From Virgifigura deserti (GTDB lineage: Bacteria > Pseudomonadota > Alphaproteobacteria > Dongiales > Dongiaceae), in assembly GCA_003576685.1 (NCBI GenBank), contig QOZR01000001.1:186001-250000 (forward strand): 64,000 bases of DNA, in the 5' to 3' direction. The translations under genes and the position numbers were made by a program. Shown one piece after another: positions 41,081 through 49,102 of this stretch. Position 1 is the first letter of the stretch, and the number at the start of each line of letters is the position of its first letter. Below the pieces are notes generated by a model that had not been told where the DNA came from, searched no databases, and saw only the letters and a program-made list of their open reading frames with translations.

Positions 41081-41198
41081 CTGGAGTCTGATCCGATCAC
41101 ATCGAGCCGATGTGATCGGTGAATCAGCCTCTAGTCATTGGAGTTAGAGAACGATTTACCGATCAGGTTGGATCAACCTGATCGGCTCGTGCTCTAAG
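41081..41198 (+). repeat. CTAG-type palindromic repeat, full copy C
   Basis: This copy of about 117 bp has the two best hairpins of the family: CCGATCACATCG/CGATGTGATCGG (12-bp stem, 3-base loop) and GATCAGGTTG/CAACCTGATC (10-bp stem, 3-base loop). Its termini have decayed to CTGGAG and CTCTAAG. It starts one base after the tmm stop. Confidence 0.9.
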
Positions 41199-41201
41199 GA
41201 C

Positions 41202-41227
41202 TAAGGCCGGGCGGGAGCCCGGCCTTA
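41202..41227. terminator. bidirectional hairpin terminator between tmm and the serralysin
   Basis: TAAGGCCGGGC-GGGA-GCCCGGCCTTA, an 11-bp perfect stem with A/T-rich base. It is placed to end both convergent transcripts. Confidence 0.75.
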
Positions 41228-41246
41228 TCCTCGTCCTGCGAGCCCG

Positions 41247-42467
41247 TCAGGCCAGGAGAATATCGTCGCCCTTTATCTCGGACGATTGAACGCCGAGCAG
41301 GACGATGCTGTCGCTCGACTCGTCGACGGTGATTTGGCTGTCGCCCGTGCCGTTCGCGTCGGTCAAGGTGACGTCGGACGCGCTAAGACCGAGACCGCGA
41401 AAATCCAGTGTTTCGTCGCTCGTCACGCCCGGCTGAAAGTCCTCGATCACGTCATTGCCGAAATCAAGGCTGTCAAAGATGAAGCTGTCGGTACCGCCGC
41501 CGCCGATCAAAACGTCGTCGCCGGCGTTGCCGGAGAGCCGGTTGGCCGCATCGTTTCCAATGATCCGGTCGTCACCAGTACCGCCGAACGCGTTCTCGAT
41601 CGTGACGCCATAGGCAATCGCCAGATTGTCGATGGCGGGTTGGCCGTCGCTCCTTACCCCGATGGAACTGAAGTGGCCGGCCTCAAGGTCGACGGATACG
41701 GCGAGTCTCTGGTTCGACGCGTCGATCCCGTCGGTACCGCCGGCGTCCCATATCGTGTGGACCTGCTCTCGCGACGCGCTCAAACGATAAACGTCGTCGC
41801 CCGCATGAAACGACCTGTTCGGGCCATAAAGATATTGAGCCGCCGCAATGTCGTAGAGCATCGGCCCCGACGCTTCGGTCGTCGCCGTTGGATGCGGGTC
41901 ATGGGACATGATCGTGAATTGTCGGCTGTCTTCTTCGGGTGGGAGGATCGTCCCGTTCTCGAACGGATGCTTAAGGCCGATCGCGTGGCCGATTTCATGC
42001 ACCAGCGTAAAAAAACCGAAATCGCCTGGCGCTGTATTTTCATTCGACGGAGCGGAGACGTTCAGCCAGATGTCGCCGGCTTCGGGATGGGGGCCGGGCG
42101 CATAGGCATGAGCCGGCGCCGATTCGAATTCGGTCATCGCGGCGCGAATATCGCCGACCGATGTCTGCGAGTCCGCGGTCTCGGCGAAGTCGATATCGGC
42201 GACGTCGGCCCAGGACTGCAGAGCGTCCTTGAAGGCGGAGCGCTGGCTGTCCGACAGAGCGTAGCCGGCATTCGGCTCGCCGCCATAATAGAGCGGATCC
42301 CAAGCGCTGACCCGGTCCGGGAAGCTGTAGGTGATAGTGGTGGCATCGCCCAGGGTATCGCCTGGGGTGTCATAGCCCCACTTGGTGCCTTCCAGAAGCG
42401 CGTCGGTATGCATCATCCCCGTATTCGAGACTGAACTCCAGGGTCCACTGCTTGTGGGTGTCGGCAT
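41247..42467 (-). CDS. serralysin-like M10 metalloprotease, type I secreted
   Basis: This 406-residue extracellular zinc protease has the catalytic HEIGHAIGLKHP at residues 157-168 (His157, Glu158, His161, His167), followed by the Met-turn in FTIMSHD. The C-terminal third has RTX calcium repeats (FGGTGDDRIIGNDAANRL, GNAGDDVLIGGGGTDSF) and ends IVLLGVQSSEIKGDDILLA, a type I secretion signal. No Sec signal is present, as expected. I start at the ATG at 42467 (MPTPTSSG), preceded by GAGGT; two upstream ATGs in frame have no site. The ABC/MFP secretion genes and a protease inhibitor are not in the window. Confidence 0.92.
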   Translation of the reverse strand: MPTPTSSGPWSSVSNTGMMHTDALLEGTKWGYDTPGDTLGDATTITYSFPDRVSAWDPLYYGGEPNAGYALSDSQRSAFKDALQSWADVADIDFAETADSQTSVGDIRAAMTEFESAPAHAYAPGPHPEAGDIWLNVSAPSNENTAPGDFGFFTLVHEIGHAIGLKHPFENGTILPPEEDSRQFTIMSHDPHPTATTEASGPMLYDIAAAQYLYGPNRSFHAGDDVYRLSASREQVHTIWDAGGTDGIDASNQRLAVSVDLEAGHFSSIGVRSDGQPAIDNLAIAYGVTIENAFGGTGDDRIIGNDAANRLSGNAGDDVLIGGGGTDSFIFDSLDFGNDVIEDFQPGVTSDETLDFRGLGLSASDVTLTDANGTGDSQITVDESSDSIVLLGVQSSEIKGDDILLA

Positions 42468-42599
42468 GTCTGCTGACCTCATAGTGAGGGGTGCCGAAGG
42501 CCTGATGGCTTGTCCTTGCATTCATTGCCCATACTCGAGGGGCAATGAGCATCTTTTAACAAAGTCGCCGTGACAGTGGGGTGGCAATGAACGCCGACT

Positions 42600-44003
42600 C
42601 TACTCCGCAGCCTTGCCCGAAGCCTCGGCCACCAGCCTCTCGGCAAGCTGGCGCTTGGCGGCGGGGTCCAGCTTCTTGATCTCGTTGGTGAGCACCCGCT
42701 CGTTCACCGCCTGGTTCCAATAGTCGAGCGAGGCGAACCCCAAAAGCGCAGACTTGCCGACGAACTGACGCAGCACCTCGTTGGTCGGGCCCATCACCCA
42801 GCCAGCCTTGCCGTCACGCAGAAGCCGCTCGATACCCAGTCCCGGCTTGTAGCCGGTGCCGCCGCAGGCATGCAGCATCTTGTCCGAGACTTGCGTCACG
42901 GTCTTGGCCGCCTTGAACTTCACCTGCCACATCCAATGCAGCACTTGCGCGCGCGGCAGCTTGCTCACGTCCTCGTGGATCGACCAGTCGCAGTCGTTGG
43001 TGAGCTGGTCCATCGCCTTGGCCATCTGGAAGACCAGGGCGCGGCTCGCATTCGTATCGATGATCGCTTCGCCGACATAGTCCTGGATGGTCGGGTAGTC
43101 GCAGACCCGCATGCCGACGTCGACATGCTTCTTCTTGGTGGTGTGGCCCTTGGCGATGTCGATCATGCCGAGCGAGATGCCGTTCCAGCAGGAAGAGGAG
43201 CAGAGCAGGAAGAACGGGTCCACCGCCTCGTCGTTCGAGCTGGCGCCGTCGCCCTTTGGGCCGACCATGCGGTCGGCGGAGAGCACGACATCGTCGACCT
43301 CGAGTGTGCCCGACTGATTGCCGCGCAGGCCGAGGCCGTCCCACTTCGAGGGTTCCGCCTTGACCTCGTCCTTCGTCACCAGCCAGCAGGTGAGGTCGGA
43401 ATAATTGCCGCCGAAATCGGGGCTCGTCGTCTGGATCACGTACCAGTCGGCGAAGCCGCCGGAGGTGGTCCAGGATGCCTTCTTGCGCACCTTGTAGCCG
43501 CCGTCCACCTTCTCGGCGCCGGAGGAGATCGGATACCAAAAATGCGAGCCGGTTTCCGGGTCGGAGTAGGAGAGGGTGCCGATCAGCACGTCCCTGTCGA
43601 CCCGACGCAGGATATCCTTGAGCGTGTCGTTGCCGTGGTGGCGCAACAGCGCGGCAGCGACGGCGCCTGTATGCATCGTGTAGCACATCGCCGTCGAAGG
43701 GCAGCCGTAGCGGGCGATCGTCTCGACGACCATCGCGGCGCAGACATGGTTCTGGCCGAGGCCGCCGAGCTCCTTCGGCACGAGAAGGCCGAGCAGTCCG
43801 AGCTTCGACAGCGCCTCGAAGTTCTTGCGGGGGAACAGGAGCTTCTTGTCCGACTGGATCGCGTTGTCGCGCAGCGTGGTGCGCGCCAACTCGATCAGCT
43901 TCGCCTGCAGTTCCTTCTGTTCGTCGGTCAGGAGCCACTGGGGATCAAACTCGAAGCCGAGACCCCAGAACTCCTCCGCACCCCATTTCTTGACTTGATT
44001 CAT
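42600..44003 (-). CDS. acyl-CoA dehydrogenase-fold flavoprotein
   Basis: This 467-residue protein of the acyl-CoA dehydrogenase superfamily has an N-terminal helical domain (LTDEQKELQAKLIELARTTL), a central beta domain (GTLSYSDPETGSHFWYPISS, KVRKKASWTTSGGFADWYVI) and a C-terminal helical domain (MLHACGGTGYKPGLGIERLL, RDGKAGWVMGPTNEVLRQFV). The usual catalytic glutamate of dehydrogenases is not obvious. A flavin reductase gene lies directly upstream on the same strand, so the protein could be the oxygenase half of a two-component flavin monooxygenase (DszC/HsaA-like) rather than a beta-oxidation enzyme. The ATG at 44003 has GAGG five bases upstream. Confidence 0.85.
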   Translation of the reverse strand: MNQVKKWGAEEFWGLGFEFDPQWLLTDEQKELQAKLIELARTTLRDNAIQSDKKLLFPRKNFEALSKLGLLGLLVPKELGGLGQNHVCAAMVVETIARYGCPSTAMCYTMHTGAVAAALLRHHGNDTLKDILRRVDRDVLIGTLSYSDPETGSHFWYPISSGAEKVDGGYKVRKKASWTTSGGFADWYVIQTTSPDFGGNYSDLTCWLVTKDEVKAEPSKWDGLGLRGNQSGTLEVDDVVLSADRMVGPKGDGASSNDEAVDPFFLLCSSSCWNGISLGMIDIAKGHTTKKKHVDVGMRVCDYPTIQDYVGEAIIDTNASRALVFQMAKAMDQLTNDCDWSIHEDVSKLPRAQVLHWMWQVKFKAAKTVTQVSDKMLHACGGTGYKPGLGIERLLRDGKAGWVMGPTNEVLRQFVGKSALLGFASLDYWNQAVNERVLTNEIKKLDPAAKRQLAERLVAEASGKAAE

Positions 44004-44156
44004 CTGGGCCTCGCTGCGGTTTGGATCTCGTTCGGAGACGGAAAGCTTGCATGCGCGGCAGGTGCGAGCGAGAGGTCTGCTCTTTTGCGTGGAAGCGTAC
44101 AGGATAGCTTGAAAACGGCGCAAGCTGATCCGGACAGGGCCGCCCGCGGTTGCACG

Positions 44157-44633
44157 TCAGCCGATGTGGTGGTAGGTGCCCCGGAAGTAGAGGAGCGGCT
44201 GGCCTTCGTCCTGTGACCGGTGCCGCAGCACCCGCCCGACGAAGATCAAGTGATCACCGCCGTCGTGAATGGAATGGGTCCTGCAATCGAAACTCGCGAG
44301 GGCGTCCGTCAGAATCGGGCAGCCGGTCTCCCAGATCTCATATGCGATGCCGTCCCACTTGTCCGCCAGCGCCTGGGCGAAGGTCGAAGACAGAGATATC
44401 TGGTCGTCGCGCAGGATATTGATGGCGAAGCAACCGCTCTCCTCGAACGCCTTCAGGCTGTAGGCGCTGCGGTCCATGCTGAACAGCACCAAAGGCGGGT
44501 TCAGGGACACGGAGTTGAAGGAGTTCGCGGTGATGCCGTGCAGCTCGCCCTTCGGGGTTGTCGAGGTGGCAACCGTCACGCCGGTGGCGAAACAGCCGAG
44601 GGCGTCGCGGAAGGCTCGCCTGTCAACAGTCAT
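44157..44633 (-). CDS. flavin reductase family protein
   Basis: This 158-residue FMN-binding split-barrel protein starts MTVDRRAFRDALGCFATGVTV. ITANSFNSVSLNPPLVLFSM is the flavin-phosphate-binding segment and HLIFVGRVL lies near the C-terminus. These are HpaC/ActVB-type reductases that make FMNH2 or FADH2 with NAD(P)H for a partner monooxygenase. The likely partner is the acyl-CoA-dehydrogenase-fold protein whose gene begins 154 bases downstream on the same strand. Confidence 0.9.
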   Translation of the reverse strand: MTVDRRAFRDALGCFATGVTVATSTTPKGELHGITANSFNSVSLNPPLVLFSMDRSAYSLKAFEESGCFAINILRDDQISLSSTFAQALADKWDGIAYEIWETGCPILTDALASFDCRTHSIHDGGDHLIFVGRVLRHRSQDEGQPLLYFRGTYHHIG

Positions 44634-44892
44634 TGTCTCTCCGACCGTGCTGGCAATTCACTCGGAGCGTCAAGGGATACGCCCAAGAGACACGCCTAAG
44701 GGTTGGCAGTTATCACGATTGGCGAGCGTCAGGCAATGGCCGGGGCGGGAAGCATCGGGGCGGCCGAGCAGGAAGAAGCGCGAGGCCCTGAGGGCACACG
44801 GAGTGGTCGAGACGATAAGCCCGGCCACGGAAAGCGGGCATCTCTCGATGCCCGCCGCCCGATCCGCGATCGTCGAAGCCGAACTCAGCCGC
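44634..44892. other. intergenic region without recognised gene
   Basis: This region lies between the flavin reductase and the terminator of the cold-shock-domain gene. Open frames on the plus strand are proline/arginine-rich noise. I see no repeat or promoter that I can support. Confidence 0.5.
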
Positions 44893-44919
44893 AAAAGCCG
44901 GCCGGATCAATCCGGCCGG
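44893..44919 (-). terminator. intrinsic terminator of the cold-shock-domain gene
   Basis: On the minus strand, CCGGCCGGAT pairs with ATCCGGCCGG across a very short centre, followed by CTTTTGC. It lies about 17 bases after the stop codon. Confidence 0.75.
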
Positions 44920-44935
44920 GGTCGAGGCTGATCAA

Positions 44936-45256
44936 TCAGCGGTCATACTCGCGCGGCTGGAAGGACCGGCGTGGCTTCGCCGCACGCGGGGTCGCCGTGC
45001 TCGTATCGAGCTCGATCACGCGCAGCACCTGGATGCCTTTTCGACCTTGGCCGACCTCACAATGAATCGACGAGCCTTCAGGAGCATCCTGAAGCCCCGC
45101 CTCCTTCAGAGCGGAGATGTGAAGAAACACATCGGGCGAGCCGTCCGATGGCGAAACAAACCCAAACCCCTTCTCGGGATTGAACCACTTCACCGTTCCC
45201 CGAAGCTCCGAGGACGGACCACCACCGGGTCCTCCGGAATTCTGTCGTTCGTACAT
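44936..45256 (-). CDS. cold-shock-domain protein with flexible ends
   Basis: This 106-residue protein has a cold-shock domain at about residues 18-85: GTVKWFNPEKGFGFV contains RNP1 and DVFLHISAL RNP2. It is flanked by a Gly/Ser/Pro-rich N-terminal tail and a basic C-terminal tail (RAAKPRRSFQPREYDR). It is longer than the plain Csp at 8106 and may bind RNA through the basic tail too. The start is the ATG at 45256, or a GTG three codons upstream. A terminator follows the stop. The unusually long leader space upstream (45257-45713) is shared with a divergent gene. Confidence 0.9.
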   Translation of the reverse strand: MYERQNSGGPGGGPSSELRGTVKWFNPEKGFGFVSPSDGSPDVFLHISALKEAGLQDAPEGSSIHCEVGQGRKGIQVLRVIELDTSTATPRAAKPRRSFQPREYDR

Positions 45257-45713
45257 TACGCTCACTCTACTGGGCTAGAGACGTCCCCCCTGCGGCGTAC
45301 CTCTCGACCGCGTCTCGACGGACTGCAAGCTTCTCCGGCTATGAGGTCCATCCCGAGTGCATCCGCTGTGGACAACAATTTCATACATTGAGCGGCCTTC
45401 CAAAGAAATGCAAGCTTCGCATTCGGTGCCGGTAGCGAAGCGGTGGGTCATAGCAAAGTATTCCTTAACCATATCGGCGCGAAATCTGGACTAGCGGACG
45501 TCTCCCGGAATGAAGATGCAAGGTCTTGCCATCAAAAGGCGAGGCCGCGATTCGGTGGAGCCCGCCATCGGCCCGCTGGTCTTAATAAATCGGTGCTGCG
45601 TCAAGTCTTCGGCGGCTAGCCAGCCCTAACCCGATCGGAAGCCGAGCTGTGCCGACGGCCACCCGGGGCGTCCTCCGTTGACCGCCGCGCCGGTGTTGCG
45701 CTAAGCGTTTGCG
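45257..45713. other. intergenic region between divergent genes
   Basis: This region of about 450 bases separates the cold-shock-domain gene (minus) and the HAL/PAL-like gene (plus). It must hold both promoters, but I find no clear -35/-10 pair, no repeat copy and no small gene with a ribosome site. Confidence 0.5.
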
Positions 45714-47153
45714 ATGCCGCTGTCGCTCGCCTCCCGCGCCGATTTCACCCTAGAGAATTTTCACCGCGTCGCTTGGCGTGATGGGCGCGTCCGCTTCAGT
45801 TCCGAGGCGTTGGCCCGGATGGCGGCCAGCCGCGCCGCGTTCCTGCGCCTGATCGATACCGATCCGGCGCCGGTGATCTATGGCGTGACGACGGGCTACG
45901 GCCAGCAGGCGAGCCGCCGCCTCGATCCCGAAGCGCGCCGGCAACACGCCGCGCGGCCGCCGGTGGCCACGATCGTCGCCTTCGGCCCGCCTTTGCCGCG
46001 ACGCGTGACGCGCGGGATCGTCTTCGCGCGGCTGGCGAACTATGTCGAGGGTCACGCCGCTATATCGCCGCCACTGGCCGAGGCGGTCGCCGGCCTGCTG
46101 GACGAGGCGGCGCTACCCGCCGTCTCGATGGCCGGGCAGGGCGGGGCGGGCGAGATCCTCAGCCTGGGCCCGTTGTTCGCCGGTCTCGCGGCGCGGTTCG
46201 ATCTCGGCGAGAAGGAAAGCCTGGCGCTGATCAACGGCTCGCCCTCGGCCAGTGCGCTGATCGCAGACGCGGCCCTGGCCATGCGGCACCGGCTGGACCT
46301 CGTCGAGCAGGTCCTCGCCTTGTCGGCGGAGGCGATTCGGGCGCCGCTGGAAGCCTATGCCGCGGAGTTCGAAACGCTTTGGGAAGACCCGCACGAGACG
46401 GCCGCGCTTCGCAGCCTGCGCGGATGGATGGCGGGCGGCAGCGCGGAGCGGCGCCCCTATCAGGCTCCGGTCAGCTATCGCATTCTGCCGCGTGTGCTGG
46501 GGCAGGCCCGGCGGGCGCTCGCCGCCGCGACCGAGGTGGCGGCGATCTCGCTGAAGTCGGTGACGGACAATCCGGTGTTCCTTCCACCCGACGCCGATCA
46601 TCCGAACGGCCGGGTCTACAGCAACGGCGGCTATCATAACGGCAAGGCCTATCCGGCGCTCGACGATCTGGCGGCAGTCGCGGCCGACCTCTGCCTGATC
46701 GCCGATCGTCATGCGGCCAAGCTGCTCGACGGACGGTACTCGCTGCTCCCCGACCAGCTTCTGGCCGGCGACGGCTATCTCGGCTGTCTGGCGATGGCCC
46801 AGGTCGGCTATGCCGAGGAGGCGCGCCGGGCGGCGCAGCGGACCTTCCTGCCGGGCAGCGAAGGCGGCGGCTTCGGTCAGAACGACGTTGCGCCGCCGAC
46901 CTTTCTCGCCTGGCGCGGTCAGGAGCGGGCGGGATGGTGCCTCGATGCATCGCTTGCAACCTTGGGCGCCATCGCATCCCAGGCGCTGTTCGCGACCGAC
47001 CGTCCGGCGCCCCCGGCGCTGCGCGACCTTCTGACCGAGATCCGCGATCATTTCCCGCCGGTCGCCGCGGCGCGGCCCCTGGCGCCCGATGCGGAGCGTC
47101 TCGCCGCCGCCTTTCGGGCGCGAGTCTATGAGGGTGTGGCGTCGGCCGAATAG
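45714..47153 (+). CDS. atypical HAL/PAL-family protein lacking the MIO triad
   Basis: This 479-residue protein has the fold pattern of histidine/phenylalanine ammonia-lyases: VIYGVTTGYGQQ (residues 54-65, with the catalytic Tyr56), ESLALINGSPSASALIADAA (168-187), SLKSVTDNPVF and a C-terminal FGQNDVAPP. In normal members an Ala-Ser-Gly triad in GSVGASGDLAPL cyclises to the MIO cofactor. Here the matching stretch is GQGGAGEILSLGPL at 141-154, with no Ser, and about 25 residues between it and the NG motif are missing. It therefore probably cannot form MIO and may be a non-lyase or use other chemistry. No hut genes are nearby. It ends overlapping the convergent desaturase gene by 28 bases. Confidence 0.82.
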   Translation: MPLSLASRADFTLENFHRVAWRDGRVRFSSEALARMAASRAAFLRLIDTDPAPVIYGVTTGYGQQASRRLDPEARRQHAARPPVATIVAFGPPLPRRVTRGIVFARLANYVEGHAAISPPLAEAVAGLLDEAALPAVSMAGQGGAGEILSLGPLFAGLAARFDLGEKESLALINGSPSASALIADAALAMRHRLDLVEQVLALSAEAIRAPLEAYAAEFETLWEDPHETAALRSLRGWMAGGSAERRPYQAPVSYRILPRVLGQARRALAAATEVAAISLKSVTDNPVFLPPDADHPNGRVYSNGGYHNGKAYPALDDLAAVAADLCLIADRHAAKLLDGRYSLLPDQLLAGDGYLGCLAMAQVGYAEEARRAAQRTFLPGSEGGGFGQNDVAPPTFLAWRGQERAGWCLDASLATLGAIASQALFATDRPAPPALRDLLTEIRDHFPPVAAARPLAPDAERLAAAFRARVYEGVASAE

Positions 47154-48058
47154 GCGCTGGCGCCGATCGCCCGCAGGATCTCCCGATTCACCGCGAGATA
47201 GCCGGGAGCGATCACCTTGAGATCGAGCCGGACCTCGCGGTGCGCGGCGGGGAGGGCATGAAACGGCAGCGCCGGGAAGGCGTGGTGCTCGGCGTGGAAC
47301 GGCATGTTCCAGGTGAAAAATCGGACGATGCCCGTGGTCAGGGTCGTTCGGGTATTGGCGAGCATGTCGGCCGAGAGCGGGCAGCCGGTATGCTCGGCGA
47401 GCAGGAACAGCCGTAGGAAAGGCTGCCCGACCAGCGCCGGAACGATCCAGTAAATGAGGGGAGCGGTTGAACCGGAAACCGCCGCGACGGTCGCGATGCC
47501 GGCATAGATCGCGAGCAGCAGGCGCGCCTCGCGAACCACGCGGGCGGCGGCGCGCGGCGGCAGGAACGGCTCCGGCGTTCGCCCGAGCGCGCGGCGGATC
47601 AGCCCGCCGACCTGCGCCCGCCAGAAGGGCAGCCCGGAGACATGCAGCAGCCAGCCGCCAAAGGTTGCCGGCTTCGGCGAGGCCAGTTCCGGGTCGCGCG
47701 CCGGATCCTGCGTGTGGCGGTGGTGGGCGAAGTGGAAATAGCGGAAATAGTCCGGCGGCAGCACCAGTAAGGCGCCGCAGACCCAGGCGACGGCATCGTT
47801 CAGCCATCGGCTGCCGAAGGCGGTCCGGTGAACCGCCTCATGCAGCGGCGCGAAGAGGAAGGTCAGCACGATGCCATGCAGGACGATCGCCGGAACCACC
47901 CACCAACTGCCGAGAGCGTAGCCGAGCAGGCAAGCGGTGCCAGCGAGCGCGGCGCCGTGCCCCGCGAGCTGCAGCAGGCCGCGCCGGTCGGAGCGGACGG
48001 CGAGCGCCCGCAGCTTCGCGCGATCGATCCGCGCCTGATGGTAGACGACTTCGTCCAT
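47126..48058 (-). CDS. membrane fatty acid desaturase
   Basis: This 310-residue integral membrane di-iron enzyme has the three histidine boxes HEAVH (about 72-76), HFAHHRH (about 107-113) and HAEHH (about 255-259). Hydrophobic segments surround the boxes (LAGHGAALAGTACLLGYALG, WWVVPAIVLHGIVLTFLF, LLLAIYAGIATVAAV). The family includes acyl-lipid desaturases, hydroxylases and ketolases, so lipid desaturation is the default rather than a proven call. The first His box lacks a fourth residue spacing of CrtR-type enzymes. Its 3' end overlaps the HAL/PAL-like gene; a conserved convergent pair is possible. Confidence 0.9.
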   Translation of the reverse strand: MDEVVYHQARIDRAKLRALAVRSDRRGLLQLAGHGAALAGTACLLGYALGSWWVVPAIVLHGIVLTFLFAPLHEAVHRTAFGSRWLNDAVAWVCGALLVLPPDYFRYFHFAHHRHTQDPARDPELASPKPATFGGWLLHVSGLPFWRAQVGGLIRRALGRTPEPFLPPRAAARVVREARLLLAIYAGIATVAAVSGSTAPLIYWIVPALVGQPFLRLFLLAEHTGCPLSADMLANTRTTLTTGIVRFFTWNMPFHAEHHAFPALPFHALPAAHREVRLDLKVIAPGYLAVNREILRAIGASAYSADATPS

Positions 48059-48102
48059 GCCTCCAGTCTACGCCTTTTTCCAGGTCCGCAAAGGCGGACG
48101 AA

Positions 48103-48948
48103 TCACCCGGCGAGCTGCGCCGCGTGGTGGCGCAGATGGTCCTCCATGAAGGTCGAGATGAAGTAGTAGCCGTGGTCGTAGCCGGGCTGGTGGCGCAGCG
48201 TAAGCTCCTGGCCGGCCTCGCGGCAGGCCGTCTCGAAGACTTCGGGATAGAGCTGCGCGGCGAGGAACTGGTCGGCGGTCCCCTGGTCGATCAGGACCGG
48301 CCGGCCGAAGGGACGCTGCCGCACCAGCTCGCTCGCGTCCCAGGCGCGCCATTGCTCGCGGTCGGGGCCGAGATAGTTGCCGAAGGCCTTCTCGCCCCAG
48401 GGCGCGCGCATCGGAGCGGCGATCGGCGCGAAGGCGGACAGCGAGCGGTAGCGGTCCGGGTTCTTCAGCGCGCAGACGAGCGCCCCGTGGCCGCCCATCG
48501 AGTGGCCGAAAATCCCTTGCCGATCGGCCTGCGCCGGAAAGCGGTCGGCGACGAGCTTCGGCAGCTCGTCGGTCACATAGCTGTACATCCGGTAATGCCG
48601 CGACCAGGGCTCTGCGGTCGCATCGAGATAGAAGCCGGCTCCGGTGCCGAAATCCCAATCCTCGTCCTCGCCCGGAAGGCCCGCGCCACGCGGGCTGGTG
48701 TCCGGCGCGACCAGCATCAGGCCGAGCTCTGCCGCCAGCCGCTGCGCCCCGGCCTTGATCACGAAGGTTTCCTCGGTGCAGGTCAGTCCGGCGAGGTAGG
48801 TGAGCACCGGGACCTTGCCGTGCTTGGCCTGCGGCGGCTGATAGACGGCGAAACGCATTTCGCCGTTCACGGCGGAGGAGCGGTGGCTGTAGAAGCCCTG
48901 CACGCCGTCGAAGCATTTATGTTCGGAGATGACTTTCAGATCGCTCAT
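48103..48948 (-). CDS. fghA: S-formylglutathione hydrolase
   Basis: This 281-residue esterase hydrolyses S-formylglutathione to formate and glutathione, the second step of glutathione-dependent formaldehyde oxidation. LTYLAGLTCTEETFVIKAGA and APDTSPRG are family signatures; the nucleophile Ser150 is in IFGHSMGGHGAL, the acid is in IDQGTADQF and the histidine is in PGYDHGYYFI. The ATG at 48948 gives the standard length; the frame runs on upstream through a repeat. The class III alcohol dehydrogenase gene is just upstream on the same strand, separated by 154 bases that contain the repeat. Confidence 0.96.
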   Translation of the reverse strand: MSDLKVISEHKCFDGVQGFYSHRSSAVNGEMRFAVYQPPQAKHGKVPVLTYLAGLTCTEETFVIKAGAQRLAAELGLMLVAPDTSPRGAGLPGEDEDWDFGTGAGFYLDATAEPWSRHYRMYSYVTDELPKLVADRFPAQADRQGIFGHSMGGHGALVCALKNPDRYRSLSAFAPIAAPMRAPWGEKAFGNYLGPDREQWRAWDASELVRQRPFGRPVLIDQGTADQFLAAQLYPEVFETACREAGQELTLRHQPGYDHGYYFISTFMEDHLRHHAAQLAG

Positions 48949-48972
48949 TGGAGCCCCGCAATTCTTATTGCC

Positions 48973-49053
48973 ATCGCCGGGCTCGACCCGGCGATCCAGG
49001 GCCGCGGCCGTTCCGGCGGTCGAGATGGATGCCCGGGTCAAGCCCGGGCATGA
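48973..49053. repeat. paired-hairpin repeat (GCCGGG-CTCGA type), copy 2
   Basis: ATCGCCGGG-CTCGA-CCCGGCGAT and GCCCGGGTC-AAGCCCGGGC hairpins separated by a GC-rich spacer. Compared with 33611-33701 both sides of the first hairpin changed together (compensatory T-to-C and A-to-G), so pairing is conserved. It lies between adhC and fghA. Confidence 0.8.
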
Positions 49054-49102
49054 CACCAGAATAGGGCGGCAGCGGGTTCGCGCCGCCCCCGTTCGTCAGT
49101 CG

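Noticed and set aside
42870..44216. 448-codon plus-strand open frame across the acyl-CoA dehydrogenase gene
   Set aside because: It is a reverse-strand shadow: His/Arg/Gly-rich, no motif, no ribosome site, and fully opposite a clear enzyme gene.
48949..49056. Upstream extension of FghA by 36 residues
   Set aside because: The extension is translated repeat sequence; the ATG at 48948 gives the conserved family N-terminus.
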